A DNA stretch of 25,074 bases, taken from assembly GCA_027076405.1 (NCBI GenBank), contig JALTJN010000092.1, forward strand, positions 1-25,074, in the 5' to 3' direction. How positions within the stretch are numbered: position 1 is the first letter of the stretch; the number at the start of each line of letters is the position of its first letter. This stretch comes from Chromatiales bacterium (GTDB lineage Bacteria; Pseudomonadota; Gammaproteobacteria; UBA6429). Positions 8,563 through 17,299 of the stretch are shown here, one piece after another. Both the position numbers and the translations under genes were made by a program. Under the pieces are notes generated by a model. The model searched no databases. It had not been told where the DNA came from and was given only the letters and a program-made list of their open reading frames with translations.

Positions 8563-8907
8563 TTAACGCATTCTTAATTTTTTTGAAATGCGTGATATCA
8601 ATCTAACCGTAAATATCTTGCCTTGTTTTTTTAGCTTTACAGCAGATGGATAAATAGCAATAACCTTTGCACCATTTATCTTCTCTCCTGTTTCAACTAA
8701 ACGATCATTAATCACAGCTGAACGTCTATTAGAAGATAAACGTATCGCTGAAACAATATAACGTGTTGTCACTGCTGCATGCTTTCCACCCGGCAAAGCC
8801 AGTCTATAACCTGGCGGACGTGTGGGATCATCTAATTGCGCCTGCACAGACAATGTCACAAGTGAAAAAACCAATATAAAAAATATATTTTTTTTCTGCT
8901 TAAACAC
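8563..8907 (-). CDS. mshK: MSHA biogenesis protein MshK
   Basis: Small exported protein of 114 residues equivalent to PilP/GspC-type secretin partners. It has an N-terminal signal peptide with probable cleavage after VQAQ, followed by the DDPTRPPGY motif usual in MshK, then a compact basic beta-rich domain (AVINDRLVETGEKINGAKVIAIYPSAVKLK) resembling the homology region that contacts the secretin. The start is GTG at 8907 and overlaps the last 8 nt of mshJ, which implies translational coupling. Confidence 0.85.
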   Translation of the reverse strand: MFKQKKNIFFILVFSLVTLSVQAQLDDPTRPPGYRLALPGGKHAAVTTRYIVSAIRLSSNRRSAVINDRLVETGEKINGAKVIAIYPSAVKLKKQGKIFTVRLISRISKKLRMR

Positions 8908-9562
8908 CTATCCAGCCCTCGTGGAAACTTAATGTATGCACTGTAATAATAATATTGGAAACAGGATATTTATCGACATTTAACTCCAGCACATCCCAGT
9001 AAAAATCCCATGGCAAATCATCTAATGCTTTTAAATATTTTAATGTACTCAGATATGAACCTTTAAACTCGATTTGTAAGCCGTGACGAAAAACCCCTAA
9101 ATCTTCAGGTTCTTCTCCTTCCTTGGGTTTAACCGGTGAAAGTGGCTCTGCATCCAAACTTTGAATACGCTGTAATTTTAAATTGGTGTTTTGTGCAAGT
9201 ACCAGTTCCAGAACTTTTGCCATTTGTTTTGGTTCAATCAAACCATGCATTTTTTCTTTTAAACGACCATTTAAATTTGCTATTTGCTCATCAAGCAGCT
9301 TTAATCTTTTCTTCTCCTGAAAATCCGGATCACGATTTTTTTTCGTTTTTAAAACTGCTATCTGGGTATTCAACTGACTGGTTTGTAATTTCAAATTAAC
9401 AATTTGCTTGTCCAGTACATCATATTGTTGATTCAACGGCGCTATAAATAATTCACTAAAAATAATGATAATTGCCACAGCGGTTAGCAATAAAACTGAA
9501 ATACGTTCCCGTTCAGTCAGTGCATCAAACTTGTTCAGTAGCAGCTGTAATTGACTTTTCAT
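8900..9562 (-). CDS. mshJ: MSHA biogenesis protein MshJ (PilO-like)
   Basis: Bitopic inner-membrane protein of 220 residues, the PilO/GspM-like component of the alignment complex. A short cytoplasmic N-terminus is followed by a membrane segment (about 23-41, LLLTAVAIIIIFSELFI), then a coiled coil (about 47-105, QQYDVLDKQIVNLKLQTSQLN onward) and a C-terminal ferredoxin-like periplasmic domain with YLSTLKYLKALDDLPW. The ATG shares a base with the mshI2 stop (TAATG) and its own end overlaps mshK. Confidence 0.85.
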   Translation of the reverse strand: MKSQLQLLLNKFDALTERERISVLLLTAVAIIIIFSELFIAPLNQQYDVLDKQIVNLKLQTSQLNTQIAVLKTKKNRDPDFQEKKRLKLLDEQIANLNGRLKEKMHGLIEPKQMAKVLELVLAQNTNLKLQRIQSLDAEPLSPVKPKEGEEPEDLGVFRHGLQIEFKGSYLSTLKYLKALDDLPWDFYWDVLELNVDKYPVSNIIITVHTLSFHEGWIGV

Positions 9563-10176
9563 TACTGTGCCGCCTCAGCCGAATTTTTGTTTTGCAAACT
9601 AAAGTCTAACCATTGCTTTTTCTTTTTTTGACGAACCATGGATAAGCTTTCAAACTCGGTGCCGGCAAATACTTTTTCAGACGACAATCGTTGCAAGTAT
9701 TTTGGGACAAGTTCTGCTTTTAATGTTGTGCCATGCAATGCAACATCTGTCCCGCCATTGGCAATACGTATTTTAGTTAGCCACAATCCTTCTATACGTT
9801 GCCGCGCAAGTCCGCTTACATGTTCTATAAATCCTTTTGTATTACCAAATTCATCTCTACTCAGGATGTTCAGTACTTTTTGTTTATTAGCCAGCTCTGC
9901 TGTTCTTTCAGTTAAACGCCGTGCTAAATTCATATCTTTTTTTCTTAAAGCAAGTTCCTGTTGTAATTTTTGTAATTCTGATAAAGCTGTTTTTTGTTTT
10001 AATTGATATTCAGCTAAAGTCATTTCGTGTTGCTGTAACTGATAATAACTAAAACCGGTGATAAAACTAAACGTTAAAATAAAAACGATACTGATCTGAA
10101 GCAGCAGTTTTGACGAGTAACGAAGTGTTTTGGTCTTTAACTCATCCTGATACAGGTTTACCTGTTGCAAAGTCAT
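9562..10176 (-). CDS. mshI2: PilN-like MSHA protein (MshI2)
   Basis: PilN-type partner of the actin-like MshI: 204 residues with the hallmark N-terminal VNLYQDEL motif that docks in the PilM groove. A membrane segment (about 25-46) is followed by a coiled coil with repeated QKTALSELQKLQQELAL and a periplasmic domain (IEGLWLTKIRIANGGTDVALHG). It overlaps mshI by 4 nt (ATGA). Its presence as a separate gene between mshI and mshJ follows the arrangement I recall from several MSHA loci. Confidence 0.85.
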   Translation of the reverse strand: MTLQQVNLYQDELKTKTLRYSSKLLLQISIVFILTFSFITGFSYYQLQQHEMTLAEYQLKQKTALSELQKLQQELALRKKDMNLARRLTERTAELANKQKVLNILSRDEFGNTKGFIEHVSGLARQRIEGLWLTKIRIANGGTDVALHGTTLKAELVPKYLQRLSSEKVFAGTEFESLSMVRQKKKKQWLDFSLQNKNSAEAAQ

Positions 10177-11210
10177 GCTGCCTCACCTTTTGTCTGTATG
10201 CTTTTTTGTGCATTAACATCGGGAGCTCTTAAAGCAGCAGCAATGGCAAAAAAACAATCTGACTGTTGTTTTTCACTCAATGGTGTTGTGACATCTAATA
10301 TTGCATTCATATCCAGTAGTCGCACCTGTAAACCTAATGCGCTGGCCAGATATTTAATCATACCGGGGATTTCATAAGGTAAAGGAGCGATAACCAGACT
10401 GGTAATGGCAAGTTTTGCAAAATGACTTTCATAATAATCAAGAGAGCGCTGTACTTCTAAAACAATAGCATCGAGTGTGCGTTGCTTGTCAGGCGGCATA
10501 CTGCCTTCGAGACTCAAGCCATCTGTTTCAGTCGGCGCATCACCTAATATGGATTGAGTCTGTGATGACAATGACGCATAACCAACATCAATATTTCGCG
10601 CCAGATAAAGTGATGAATCCTGCGTGAGAGTCATTAAACCTTTAGTTGCATCAAGTTTTAATAAAGCTACCCCTTGTTGGTCTTCAGGTAACAGTGCAGC
10701 AACATTTCGCATAACTAACTCAGCAATATCAATACTTTCAACTTCAAGATTTTGTTCTTCTAATATTTGTATGCGCTGCTTTAAAAAATCTTTTTCTGCT
10801 GCAGTAACATAAACTAAAGGAGTACGACCACGTTCTTTTTGACCGGGGATTTCAAACACATCGATAATGGCTGAATTCACGTCAAAAGAAAGGCTATCTT
10901 TAATTCGCCAGCGTACGGCCTGGCGTAATTCATTATTAGCAACTTCTGGTTTTTCCAGCATGACCAGATTTGAATCGGCAATTAACAAACTGGTTGTGAT
11001 GTTTTTATTTTCAAGCTTATTTTCATGAACAAATTTCTTTAATTCATTCGCTGTATCGGCTTTATTTTCGATAGCAGAATAATGAGCAGACTGAAGGGTA
11101 GGTGGCTGACCGGGTGTTTGTGAAATCGATGCGTAGGCAATGCCTTCTTCAGAAAGCACCACCGCATTCATTCCCTGACCGCGTTTTTTCTTTTTAAAGA
11201 AATTTAACAC
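10173..11210 (-). CDS. mshI: MSHA biogenesis protein MshI (PilM-like actin-fold protein)
   Basis: Cytoplasmic PilM-like protein of 345 residues, expected to sit under the inner membrane and bind the PilN-like MshI2. It begins MLNFFKKKKRGQG, which fits a basic membrane-proximal start, then shows the actin/ASKHA-type stretches AVRWRIKDSLSF and VYVTAAEKDFL, followed by IDIAELVMRNVAALLPED and RSLDYYESHFAKLAITSLVIAP. The start codon is GTG (11210) with GGAGG 4 nt upstream. It is the first gene of the msh run and is preceded by a 160-nt leader with two hairpins and a TATAAT box. Confidence 0.88.
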   Translation of the reverse strand: MLNFFKKKKRGQGMNAVVLSEEGIAYASISQTPGQPPTLQSAHYSAIENKADTANELKKFVHENKLENKNITTSLLIADSNLVMLEKPEVANNELRQAVRWRIKDSLSFDVNSAIIDVFEIPGQKERGRTPLVYVTAAEKDFLKQRIQILEEQNLEVESIDIAELVMRNVAALLPEDQQGVALLKLDATKGLMTLTQDSSLYLARNIDVGYASLSSQTQSILGDAPTETDGLSLEGSMPPDKQRTLDAIVLEVQRSLDYYESHFAKLAITSLVIAPLPYEIPGMIKYLASALGLQVRLLDMNAILDVTTPLSEKQQSDCFFAIAAALRAPDVNAQKSIQTKGEAA

Positions 11211-11221
11211 TCAGCCTCCGG

Positions 11222-11251
11222 TTCTCGATTTTATTTGTTAAAAATCGAGAA
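11222..11251. other. Hairpin in the mshI leader
   Basis: Perfect 11-bp stem TTCTCGATTTT / AAAATCGAGAA (11222-11232 and 11241-11251) with an 8-nt loop. In the minus-strand mRNA it lies just 5' of the mshI ribosome-binding site (GGAGG). Its T-rich flank (11252-11259) is on the plus side, where no plus-strand gene would use it as a terminator, so a role in the msh leader RNA is more likely. Confidence 0.6.
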
Positions 11252-11304
11252 TTTTATTTAATGATTAACTATAGCTTTGTTTCGTAAGCCTATGTTTTTT
11301 AGAG

Positions 11305-11310
11305 ATTATA
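11305..11310 (-). promoter_or_regulatory. Candidate -10 box for the msh operon
   Basis: Perfect TATAAT on the minus strand about 95 nt before the mshI start. No good -35 stands at 16-18 nt, so the promoter would be weak, extended or activator-dependent. Confidence 0.35.
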
Positions 11311-11329
11311 GTACAATTATTTGTATTTG

Positions 11330-11359
11330 CCTATTTTGTGCCAACCCCGACAAAATAGG
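11330..11359. other. Hairpin just after ubiA
   Basis: Perfect 10-bp stem CCTATTTTGT / ACAAAATAGG with a 10-nt loop, starting 11 nt downstream of the ubiA stop on the minus strand. No U-run follows on the minus strand, so it is not a typical rho-independent terminator. It may protect the ubiA transcript end or slow readthrough into msh. Confidence 0.5.
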
Positions 11360-11370
11360 GTTATTTCGAA

Positions 11371-12264
11371 TTATAAATAACTCACCACAATACCAATAAA
11401 TATAGCGGCACCAAGCCAATTATTGTTTAAAAAAGCGCTAATACATAACGCAGGCTGGCGATAACGAATCAAATATTGCTGATATATCATCAAACCGGCA
11501 GCAATGAGCACAGAAATGCCGTATTCCATGCCTAATTGAGCCTGTTCTCCCAGCAAATAGAGCGCGAAAAGCATCATTGCCTGCAAAATACCGATAATGA
11601 CACGATCTGCATCACCAAAAAGAATCGCTGTGGATTTTACGCCAATCTTTAAGTCATCTGCCCGGTCGGCCATGGCATACATGGTGTCGTAAATAACGGC
11701 CCATACCACGGTGATAACATAAATAAGCCAGGCAATTTTCGGGACATTATTGGTTTGTGCTGCAAATGCCATCGGCACCGACCAACCGAAAGCCATGCCT
11801 AAAACGATTTGCGGCATATGAGTATAACGCTTCATAAAGGGATAAATTGCTGCGAGTAATACACCACCTAATGATAATAAGATGGTGAAGGTATTCATGG
11901 TCAAAACAAGTAAAAATGCACTAAAGCACAAGGCCATAAATAACAACATGGCTTCATCGGCACTTACCCGCCCTGCTGCAATAGGTCGATCTTTGGTGCG
12001 ATTCACTCTGGGATCAATATCACGATCAGCATAATCATTAATCACACAACCTGCCGAACGCATTAAAATAACACCCAGTACAAAAACACTCAGCACACCC
12101 CAATGCGGTGTTCCTTCTGCAGCAATCCATAAAGCCCATAATGTTGGCCAGAGTAAAAGGAAAATACCAATGGGTTTATTCAGGCGCGCTAAAATGGCGT
12201 ATTGGTAAGCTCGCTGTTTAACGTTTTGCCAGTTGATACCCTGTTTTAAAGAATTTTTCATCAC
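11371..12264 (-). CDS. ubiA: 4-hydroxybenzoate polyprenyltransferase UbiA
   Basis: Integral membrane prenyltransferase that attaches the polyprenyl tail to 4-hydroxybenzoate in ubiquinone synthesis. It is 297 residues, hydrophobic throughout, with about eight or nine membrane helices. The first Asp-rich motif is [19 protein letters not shown] (about 76-94) and the second is [14 protein letters not shown] (about 200-213), the two Mg2+/diphosphate sites. The family landmark LARLNKPIG is near residue 25. Its usual partner ubiC is about 9 kb away in this window, on the other side of the Calvin-cycle genes. A TATAAT box lies at 12289-12284. Confidence 0.97.
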   Translation of the reverse strand: MMKNSLKQGINWQNVKQRAYQYAILARLNKPIGIFLLLWPTLWALWIAAEGTPHWGVLSVFVLGVILMRSAGCVINDYADRDIDPRVNRTKDRPIAAGRVSADEAMLLFMALCFSAFLLVLTMNTFTILLSLGGVLLAAIYPFMKRYTHMPQIVLGMAFGWSVPMAFAAQTNNVPKIAWLIYVITVVWAVIYDTMYAMADRADDLKIGVKSTAILFGDADRVIIGILQAMMLFALYLLGEQAQLGMEYGISVLIAAGLMIYQQYLIRYRQPALCISAFLNNNWLGAAIFIGIVVSYL

Positions 12265-12283
12265 AATCTGTTTTCTGTCTGAT

Positions 12284-12289
12284 ATTATA
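12284..12289 (-). promoter_or_regulatory. Candidate -10 box for ubiA
   Basis: Minus-strand TATAAT 20 nt before the ubiA ATG, in the 70-nt gap after cbbA. No convincing -35 hexamer is found at 16-18 nt. If used, the leader would be very short and ubiA would not depend on the cbb promoter. Confidence 0.3.
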
Positions 12290-12334
12290 ATTAGATCAGA
12301 TTATCCAACAGATTGCTAACAGATACACTAATTT

Positions 12335-13555
12335 TTACATCGATGAAAAATTCGCAACACTTAACATAGCTTCATTATTTTCTGACATTTCCAGAGTTTG
12401 AAAATCAATATTGATACAACCACCGGCTGCCGGTTTTAAAAACTTGTTAACAAAATGAAGGTACACCGGATGTTGCTGATAATGTTCCAGCACCGTCGGA
12501 TGACAAAGTCGTAATAAACAGGTGTATTGATACTTCGCTGCTTTTTGTATCGCTTCACCGGTAAAAACTTCACATACACCCGGAATGGTGGCCAAGTTCT
12601 CACGGGCAAAAGAGAGTAATGATGCTATCGACTGGCTATCGCCTTCTGCATTACAAATCAGAAGATGTTCGACCGGCGTCCAAACACGGCATTGCGTCAT
12701 CACCTCTGCAGCCCGACCCGCAGCACCCCACAAACGCATACAGCGTTCTGCTTCATCAGCAATTGCCTGCTTAATAATTTTTTGCAAGCGACCGTATGAA
12801 ACATCCCTGCTTTTATTTTCAAGCAATTTTTTTCCTGCGGCATCGGACAAGCCCGTATAGTAATTTATTTTAGTAATACCGGCTCCAATCAAACGCCGAT
12901 ATTGATCATCCGACAAGCCACTGCCACCATGAATCACTAGTGGAATTTGTAATGCCGCATTAATTTGTTTTAAACGCGTGTAGTCCAGCCGGGGCTTGCC
13001 TTTCATATGACCATGTACGGTACCAATAGAAATAGCTAAAAAATCAACGCCGGTGCGTTCGACATAAGCTTTTGCTTCTGCCACCGAGGTATAAGCTGGT
13101 TCACCGGGATAATCTTCTGCACCCTCGCCTTCAACACCGGGAACATAACCTAACTCGCCTTCCACGCTGACACCACAACGTCGCGCCATGGCAACCACGT
13201 CACAAGTGATACGACTGTTTTCAATAAAATCTTTATCTGAAGCATCAACTAATACTCCGTTACAACCACAGTTGATACCTTTAATTGCCGACTCAATACT
13301 TGTACCATGATCAAAATGCAAAGCCACTGGCACTTTGGCTCGTCGCGCCGCAGCTTCTACCGCCGGCATTAAAAGATCAAAATCAAAACACTGAAAATGA
13401 GATTCTGCCAAACTTAAAATCACCGGTGCTCTGGCGCGTTCAGCCGCTTGCATAATTCCTTCGAGAAAATCCAGAGAGATCACTTCAAACGCACCCACTG
13501 CATAAGCATGATCATAAGCGTGTTTAAGCATATCTTTCATATCGACAAGTGGCAT
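12335..13555 (-). CDS. cbbA: Class II fructose-bisphosphate aldolase with C-terminal Dabb domain
   Basis: Calvin-cycle aldolase: condenses dihydroxyacetone phosphate with glyceraldehyde-3-phosphate, and probably with erythrose-4-phosphate to give sedoheptulose-1,7-bisphosphate. Residues 1-290 are a zinc-dependent class II aldolase with HFDHG (catalytic D82, zinc ligand H83), EGELGYVPGVEGEG, IGTVHG (H181), IHGGSGL (H209) and KINYYTG. Residues about 294-386 match a Dabb (stress-responsive A/B barrel) domain: VEHLLIC, then IPGVCEVFTGE, HPVYLHFVNKFLKP and a closing INIDF strand. The total of 406 residues is long for this enzyme because of the fusion. I recall a similar fusion in the Hydrogenophilus aldolase. 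AAGGA stands 8 nt before the ATG. Last gene of the cbb run. Confidence 0.9.
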   Translation of the reverse strand: MPLVDMKDMLKHAYDHAYAVGAFEVISLDFLEGIMQAAERARAPVILSLAESHFQCFDFDLLMPAVEAAARRAKVPVALHFDHGTSIESAIKGINCGCNGVLVDASDKDFIENSRITCDVVAMARRCGVSVEGELGYVPGVEGEGAEDYPGEPAYTSVAEAKAYVERTGVDFLAISIGTVHGHMKGKPRLDYTRLKQINAALQIPLVIHGGSGLSDDQYRRLIGAGITKINYYTGLSDAAGKKLLENKSRDVSYGRLQKIIKQAIADEAERCMRLWGAAGRAAEVMTQCRVWTPVEHLLICNAEGDSQSIASLLSFARENLATIPGVCEVFTGEAIQKAAKYQYTCLLRLCHPTVLEHYQQHPVYLHFVNKFLKPAAGGCINIDFQTLEMSENNEAMLSVANFSSM

Positions 13556-13594
13556 GATGGTTTCCTTAAACTCTTTTATTCCGACAACAACGTG

Positions 13595-13960
13595 TTATGA
13601 ATTAACTCCGTCCTGCAATTGATGATTTAATTCCTGCTCAAGTATTTGTAATGCTTTAGCACGCAAACGACTGGCCATATAGTGGTAATAATTCAATCTA
13701 CACGCTACTGTAGTATGTAAACTACTGCGACCGGCATCTTTAAAATCCAGCCACGCCAGCATGGGCAAGTCATATTGATTTTGATCCACGACTTCCCAAT
13801 GGTCCTGTTCAATAATCAACACCATTTGTTTTGAAGGTGGCAGCGCAATACGCAAGGGTAATGCTAAATGTAAACGCGCCCGTCGCCACAAGTTATACAA
13901 TGATGCTTCTATCTTATCTTCACGCGATACAAACACCGGCATATCGTGAATGCGGGTCAT
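13595..13960 (-). CDS. Unknown small protein after cbbO (position of cbbN)
   Basis: A 121-residue soluble protein I do not recognise, rich in Arg, Leu and His, with SLYNLWRRARLHLALPLRIALPPS near the N-terminus and YYHYMASRLRAKALQILEQEL near the C-terminus. It has no signal peptide or membrane segment. It starts 5 nt after the cbbO stop, with its ribosome-binding GGAT inside cbbO, so it is translationally coupled to CbbO. The Nitrosomonas cbbLSQON operon, as I remember it, also has a small gene of unknown function (cbbN) right after cbbO; equivalence is positional only. Confidence 0.7.
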   Translation of the reverse strand: MTRIHDMPVFVSREDKIEASLYNLWRRARLHLALPLRIALPPSKQMVLIIEQDHWEVVDQNQYDLPMLAWLDFKDAGRSSLHTTVACRLNYYHYMASRLRAKALQILEQELNHQLQDGVNS

Positions 13961-13965
13961 ATTTG

Positions 13966-16311
13966 CTATCCGGTCAAGCTGGCAAATAACAACGGTAACT
14001 GTTCCGGTAAACGATCAACATGTTCAATTACCGTGTAATTATTTTCACCAAAAATACGCTTCACATAATTATCTGCATGCGGATCGAGAGTTAAACAATA
14101 TGTTAATACGCCATTTGAATATAATTCTTCAACCGCTTTTTTCGTGTCATGGCGTAAGTGTTGCGGATCCTGTTCATCAATATCCGCCGGTTCACCATCG
14201 GTCACCAGTAAAATAAGCTTGCGTCTTTCCTGTTGTTTCAATAAATGATGTCCGGCATGACGTAATGCCGCCCCCATGCGTGTAGACAGCCCGCCTTTCA
14301 TTCCGGCTAAACGTGCTTTTGCTTCATCATCATAATGCTGATTAAAATCTTTAAAACGATAATACTGCACATCATGCCGGCCATCGGAGGCAAAGCCATG
14401 CAAGGCAAACGGATCACCAATACCTTCTATGGCTGTGGCAACTAAAGTGGCCGCTTCACGGGTCAGTTGTAAAACCGTTTTCTCCGAATCGCCAATCGGT
14501 TCATTGGTTGACTCGGACAAATCCATTAATACCACCACCGAGAGATCGCGCGTCTGCAAGACATTACGCATAGTGATACGAGGATTAGGTTGCTCACCCA
14601 TACGCAACGAGATCATGGCATCGACTGCAGCATTAATATCAATTTCATCACCATCTTCCATACCCCGTTGGCGCTGGACACCTGCCGGTGTAAGCAAATC
14701 GATTATCTGCCGAATACGATGCGCGATGGGTTTGTATTCGGTTAGGATATCGTCAATATCCTGTGGATCACCTTTTGGCAAACGACGTTCATACACGGTA
14801 GCCCAGTCTGGACGATGTAGCTGGATCTGATAATCCCATTCCTGATAATGAAACGGATCAGAAATCGGCTCCTTACCCCATTCTTCATTAAAACTTCTGG
14901 CGTTATCGGTTAAGTCATCTTCATAAAAACGCATTAAATCGGAACAGGTCCAGATTTCCTGTGCATCATCACCCGCCAGTTCACAATCCACTTCATGCGC
15001 CATCATTAACGGACTCACTTTATAACGAACCTGACGTTGAGAGGCCGGTAAATATTCTGTTCCTGCATCCCAATTAATATCTTCGTAATGCCAGATAATA
15101 CGATTATCATCCCGATAAGAAATACGGTAGCGTTCTAAAATACGTAAACTCGGTACCGCCTTGCGAGCAGCAAATAAATTATATAATTCAACACCCATCA
15201 TCCAGGAAAAATGATTGTCATCCTGCTTTGCGCAAATTTCTGCATGAAATTTTTCAGCAAAATTATTTAACTGCTCATCGTCACCTTTAACTGTTTTATC
15301 GAGCAACTGTAATGCAAGCTTTTCGAGAACCGGGATGGTTTCATGCTCTGCTTTTTCTTCATATTCAAGCAGCATTAAAGCTTTCCATAATTTTTTCAAA
15401 CCCGGAAAATTTTGTACCGCTTTATATTCAATACGTGCATCTTCCAGCAAGCCGATAAAAAATAATTGTGCCGGACTAAGTTGCTCGGCAGACAAAGATG
15501 CATTGCTATAGATCATATGAGAAGCCATATGAGCAACGGTTGCGCGATAAATTTCCAAACCTGCTACACCGGCAACATCATCCAGTGCATCGGGAACATA
15601 TAAAATTCTATCTTCTACATAGGGTCTGAAATCGGTGTAATCGGCACCGGTAGGGCGAATAAAAAAATCACGCCCCCATAATGCTCGTAAATAAAAATTT
15701 AACTTACGCTGTACTTTTACAAACAGCACACCACGACGTTCTTTTTCTAACATCGCACGACTATCGGCAGACTCCAGATTAAAATATGCTGTTAAGTTAT
15801 TAAAGTCACGACGATAAGCTTGCGCACCAAAATTAGCCCAGCGACGCAAACCGCTCAACGTTAGCTTAGATAAGAGCTCATCAATATGCGTTAGCATCGG
15901 CCGCAAACCTCGTGCCGCGGTTGAAGATAACTGATGAATTAAAGTCAGATAACCACGCACCAGTTGTGCATCACCCAAACGCTTGGCCACCGTAGGTAAA
16001 CTTGAAAATAACAGGGTAATAACGGCACCCGAAGTCATTGATGAAACTTTCATAGCAGCAGTGATACAGTCAGGAATAATATCCTCACCACATTCTTTTG
16101 CCACTAGTGGCATTTCTTCTAAATAAGTAATCACCAAATCATGGCCGCGACCAAGATTCGTTAGTGCTTTTGCACCATCCATAAAATCGGTAAGACCGGC
16201 AGGCGACATAATTCGCGCGGCTTCGTGAAAGGTACTTTCCAGTACATCTTTCACTTCTGGTACAGACTGCTCCAGAAATTCTGCGTAATCTTCAAGATTA
16301 ATTGATGACAT
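13966..16311 (-). CDS. cbbO: RubisCO activase subunit CbbO (VWA protein)
   Basis: Adaptor of the CbbQO-type RubisCO activase: it bridges the CbbQ hexamer to RubisCO so that inhibitory sugar phosphates can be removed. It is 781 residues, the normal size. A long helical N-terminal and middle region (including AHMASHMIYSNASL and GLLEDARIEYKAVQNFPG) is followed by a C-terminal von Willebrand A domain. The MIDAS DxSxS is DLSES (D597), and the later TDGEPADI supplies the conserved Asp. The VWA domain is what recognises RubisCO in studied homologues. It lies 137 nt downstream of cbbQ, looser than the rest of the operon. Confidence 0.95.
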   Translation of the reverse strand: MSSINLEDYAEFLEQSVPEVKDVLESTFHEAARIMSPAGLTDFMDGAKALTNLGRGHDLVITYLEEMPLVAKECGEDIIPDCITAAMKVSSMTSGAVITLLFSSLPTVAKRLGDAQLVRGYLTLIHQLSSTAARGLRPMLTHIDELLSKLTLSGLRRWANFGAQAYRRDFNNLTAYFNLESADSRAMLEKERRGVLFVKVQRKLNFYLRALWGRDFFIRPTGADYTDFRPYVEDRILYVPDALDDVAGVAGLEIYRATVAHMASHMIYSNASLSAEQLSPAQLFFIGLLEDARIEYKAVQNFPGLKKLWKALMLLEYEEKAEHETIPVLEKLALQLLDKTVKGDDEQLNNFAEKFHAEICAKQDDNHFSWMMGVELYNLFAARKAVPSLRILERYRISYRDDNRIIWHYEDINWDAGTEYLPASQRQVRYKVSPLMMAHEVDCELAGDDAQEIWTCSDLMRFYEDDLTDNARSFNEEWGKEPISDPFHYQEWDYQIQLHRPDWATVYERRLPKGDPQDIDDILTEYKPIAHRIRQIIDLLTPAGVQRQRGMEDGDEIDINAAVDAMISLRMGEQPNPRITMRNVLQTRDLSVVVLMDLSESTNEPIGDSEKTVLQLTREAATLVATAIEGIGDPFALHGFASDGRHDVQYYRFKDFNQHYDDEAKARLAGMKGGLSTRMGAALRHAGHHLLKQQERRKLILLVTDGEPADIDEQDPQHLRHDTKKAVEELYSNGVLTYCLTLDPHADNYVKRIFGENNYTVIEHVDRLPEQLPLLFASLTG

Positions 16312-16448
16312 AATTTAAGTACCTAAATGACTTAACAGTAAAAGTGGCTTATCGACAAATGAATAAGAAGTTTATTTATACGTTTTTATCCAACGATAAA
16401 TGTTTTTATCTTTTTTAAAATTTCATCTTGCGTAAAACACCTTAACAA

Positions 16449-17264
16449 TTAACCAAGAAATGTCTGCACTGCAGCATTCAAAGTATCACGCATATCAGGA
16501 TCATCCGTTAATGGTGTTACCATCGTAATACTGCATGCAGCTTCCGGATCAACACCTTTATTTATTAACTGACCGGCATAAACCAGCAGACGTGTTGAGA
16601 TACCTTCATCCAGACCATGACCTTTCAAATTTCGTGCACGATGTGCAATTTGTACCAGTTTCTCAGCAATGGATTTATCCACACCGGATTCTTTTGTCAC
16701 AATTGCCACTTCAAGTTCCGCTTCCGGATAATCAAAGTCCAGCCCGCCAAAACGTTGCTTGGTCGACTGTTTCAAATCTTTCATTAAACTCTGGTAGCCG
16801 GGGTTGTACGATATCACCAGCTGAAAATCCGGATGCGCCTCGATCAATTCACCTTTCTTATCCAGCGGCAAAGAACGACGGTGATCGGTTAACGGATGAA
16901 TAACCACGGTTGTATCCTGACGTGCTTCGACAACTTCATCCAAATAACAAATTGCGCCGATACGAGCAGCCGTTGTTAGCGGGCCATCCTGCCATTTGGT
17001 GCCGTCTTTATCTAATAAAAAACGACCGACCAAATCTGATGCTGTCATGTCTTCATTACAGGCAACCGTTATCAATGGACGTTTTAATTTCCACGCCATA
17101 TATTCTACAAATCGGGACTTACCACAGCCCGTGGGACCTTTTAGCATCATCGGCATACGCACATCATAAGCCGCTTCATAGAAATCTATTTCTTTTCCAA
17201 TGGCTTCATAATATGGCTCATCTTTAATGATGTACTGTTTTGGATCTACGCTTGTATCAGACAT
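16449..17264 (-). CDS. cbbQ: RubisCO activase AAA+ subunit CbbQ
   Basis: MoxR-class AAA+ ATPase that forms hexamers and, with CbbO, reactivates inhibited RubisCO. It is 271 residues with Walker A GPTGCGKS (K49), Walker B ICYLDEV (D109, E110), sensor-1-like ISYNPGYQ and the C-terminal CbbQ extension ([20 protein letters not shown]). The frame extends 12 nt upstream to a GTG at 17276, but the ATG at 17264 ([11 protein letters not shown]) is chosen because that upstream GTGGA acts as its ribosome-binding sequence. The pairing with cbbO marks this RubisCO as the non-carboxysomal type. Confidence 0.96.
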   Translation of the reverse strand: MSDTSVDPKQYIIKDEPYYEAIGKEIDFYEAAYDVRMPMMLKGPTGCGKSRFVEYMAWKLKRPLITVACNEDMTASDLVGRFLLDKDGTKWQDGPLTTAARIGAICYLDEVVEARQDTTVVIHPLTDHRRSLPLDKKGELIEAHPDFQLVISYNPGYQSLMKDLKQSTKQRFGGLDFDYPEAELEVAIVTKESGVDKSIAEKLVQIAHRARNLKGHGLDEGISTRLLVYAGQLINKGVDPEAACSITMVTPLTDDPDMRDTLNAAVQTFLG

Positions 17265-17299
17265 AATGATTTCCACTCATGCTCGTAATAATTAAATTT

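Noticed and set aside
12265..12334. Possible terminator between cbbA and ubiA
   Set aside because: Only loose repeats of CAGAT/ACAGAT are present, with no stable stem and no U-run.
16312..16448. AT-rich cbbQ-cbbO gap with a repeated GATAAAAAC motif and a 6-bp palindrome (TTAAGT/ACTTAA) around the cbbO RBS
   Set aside because: Short, AT-rich and easily produced by chance. No promoter, terminator or open frame could be supported.
16910..17227. Open frame on the plus strand within cbbQ, and similar plus-strand frames within cbbO and cbbL
   Set aside because: They are antisense shadows of strongly conserved genes, with His/Pro/Leu-rich unnatural composition and no RBS.
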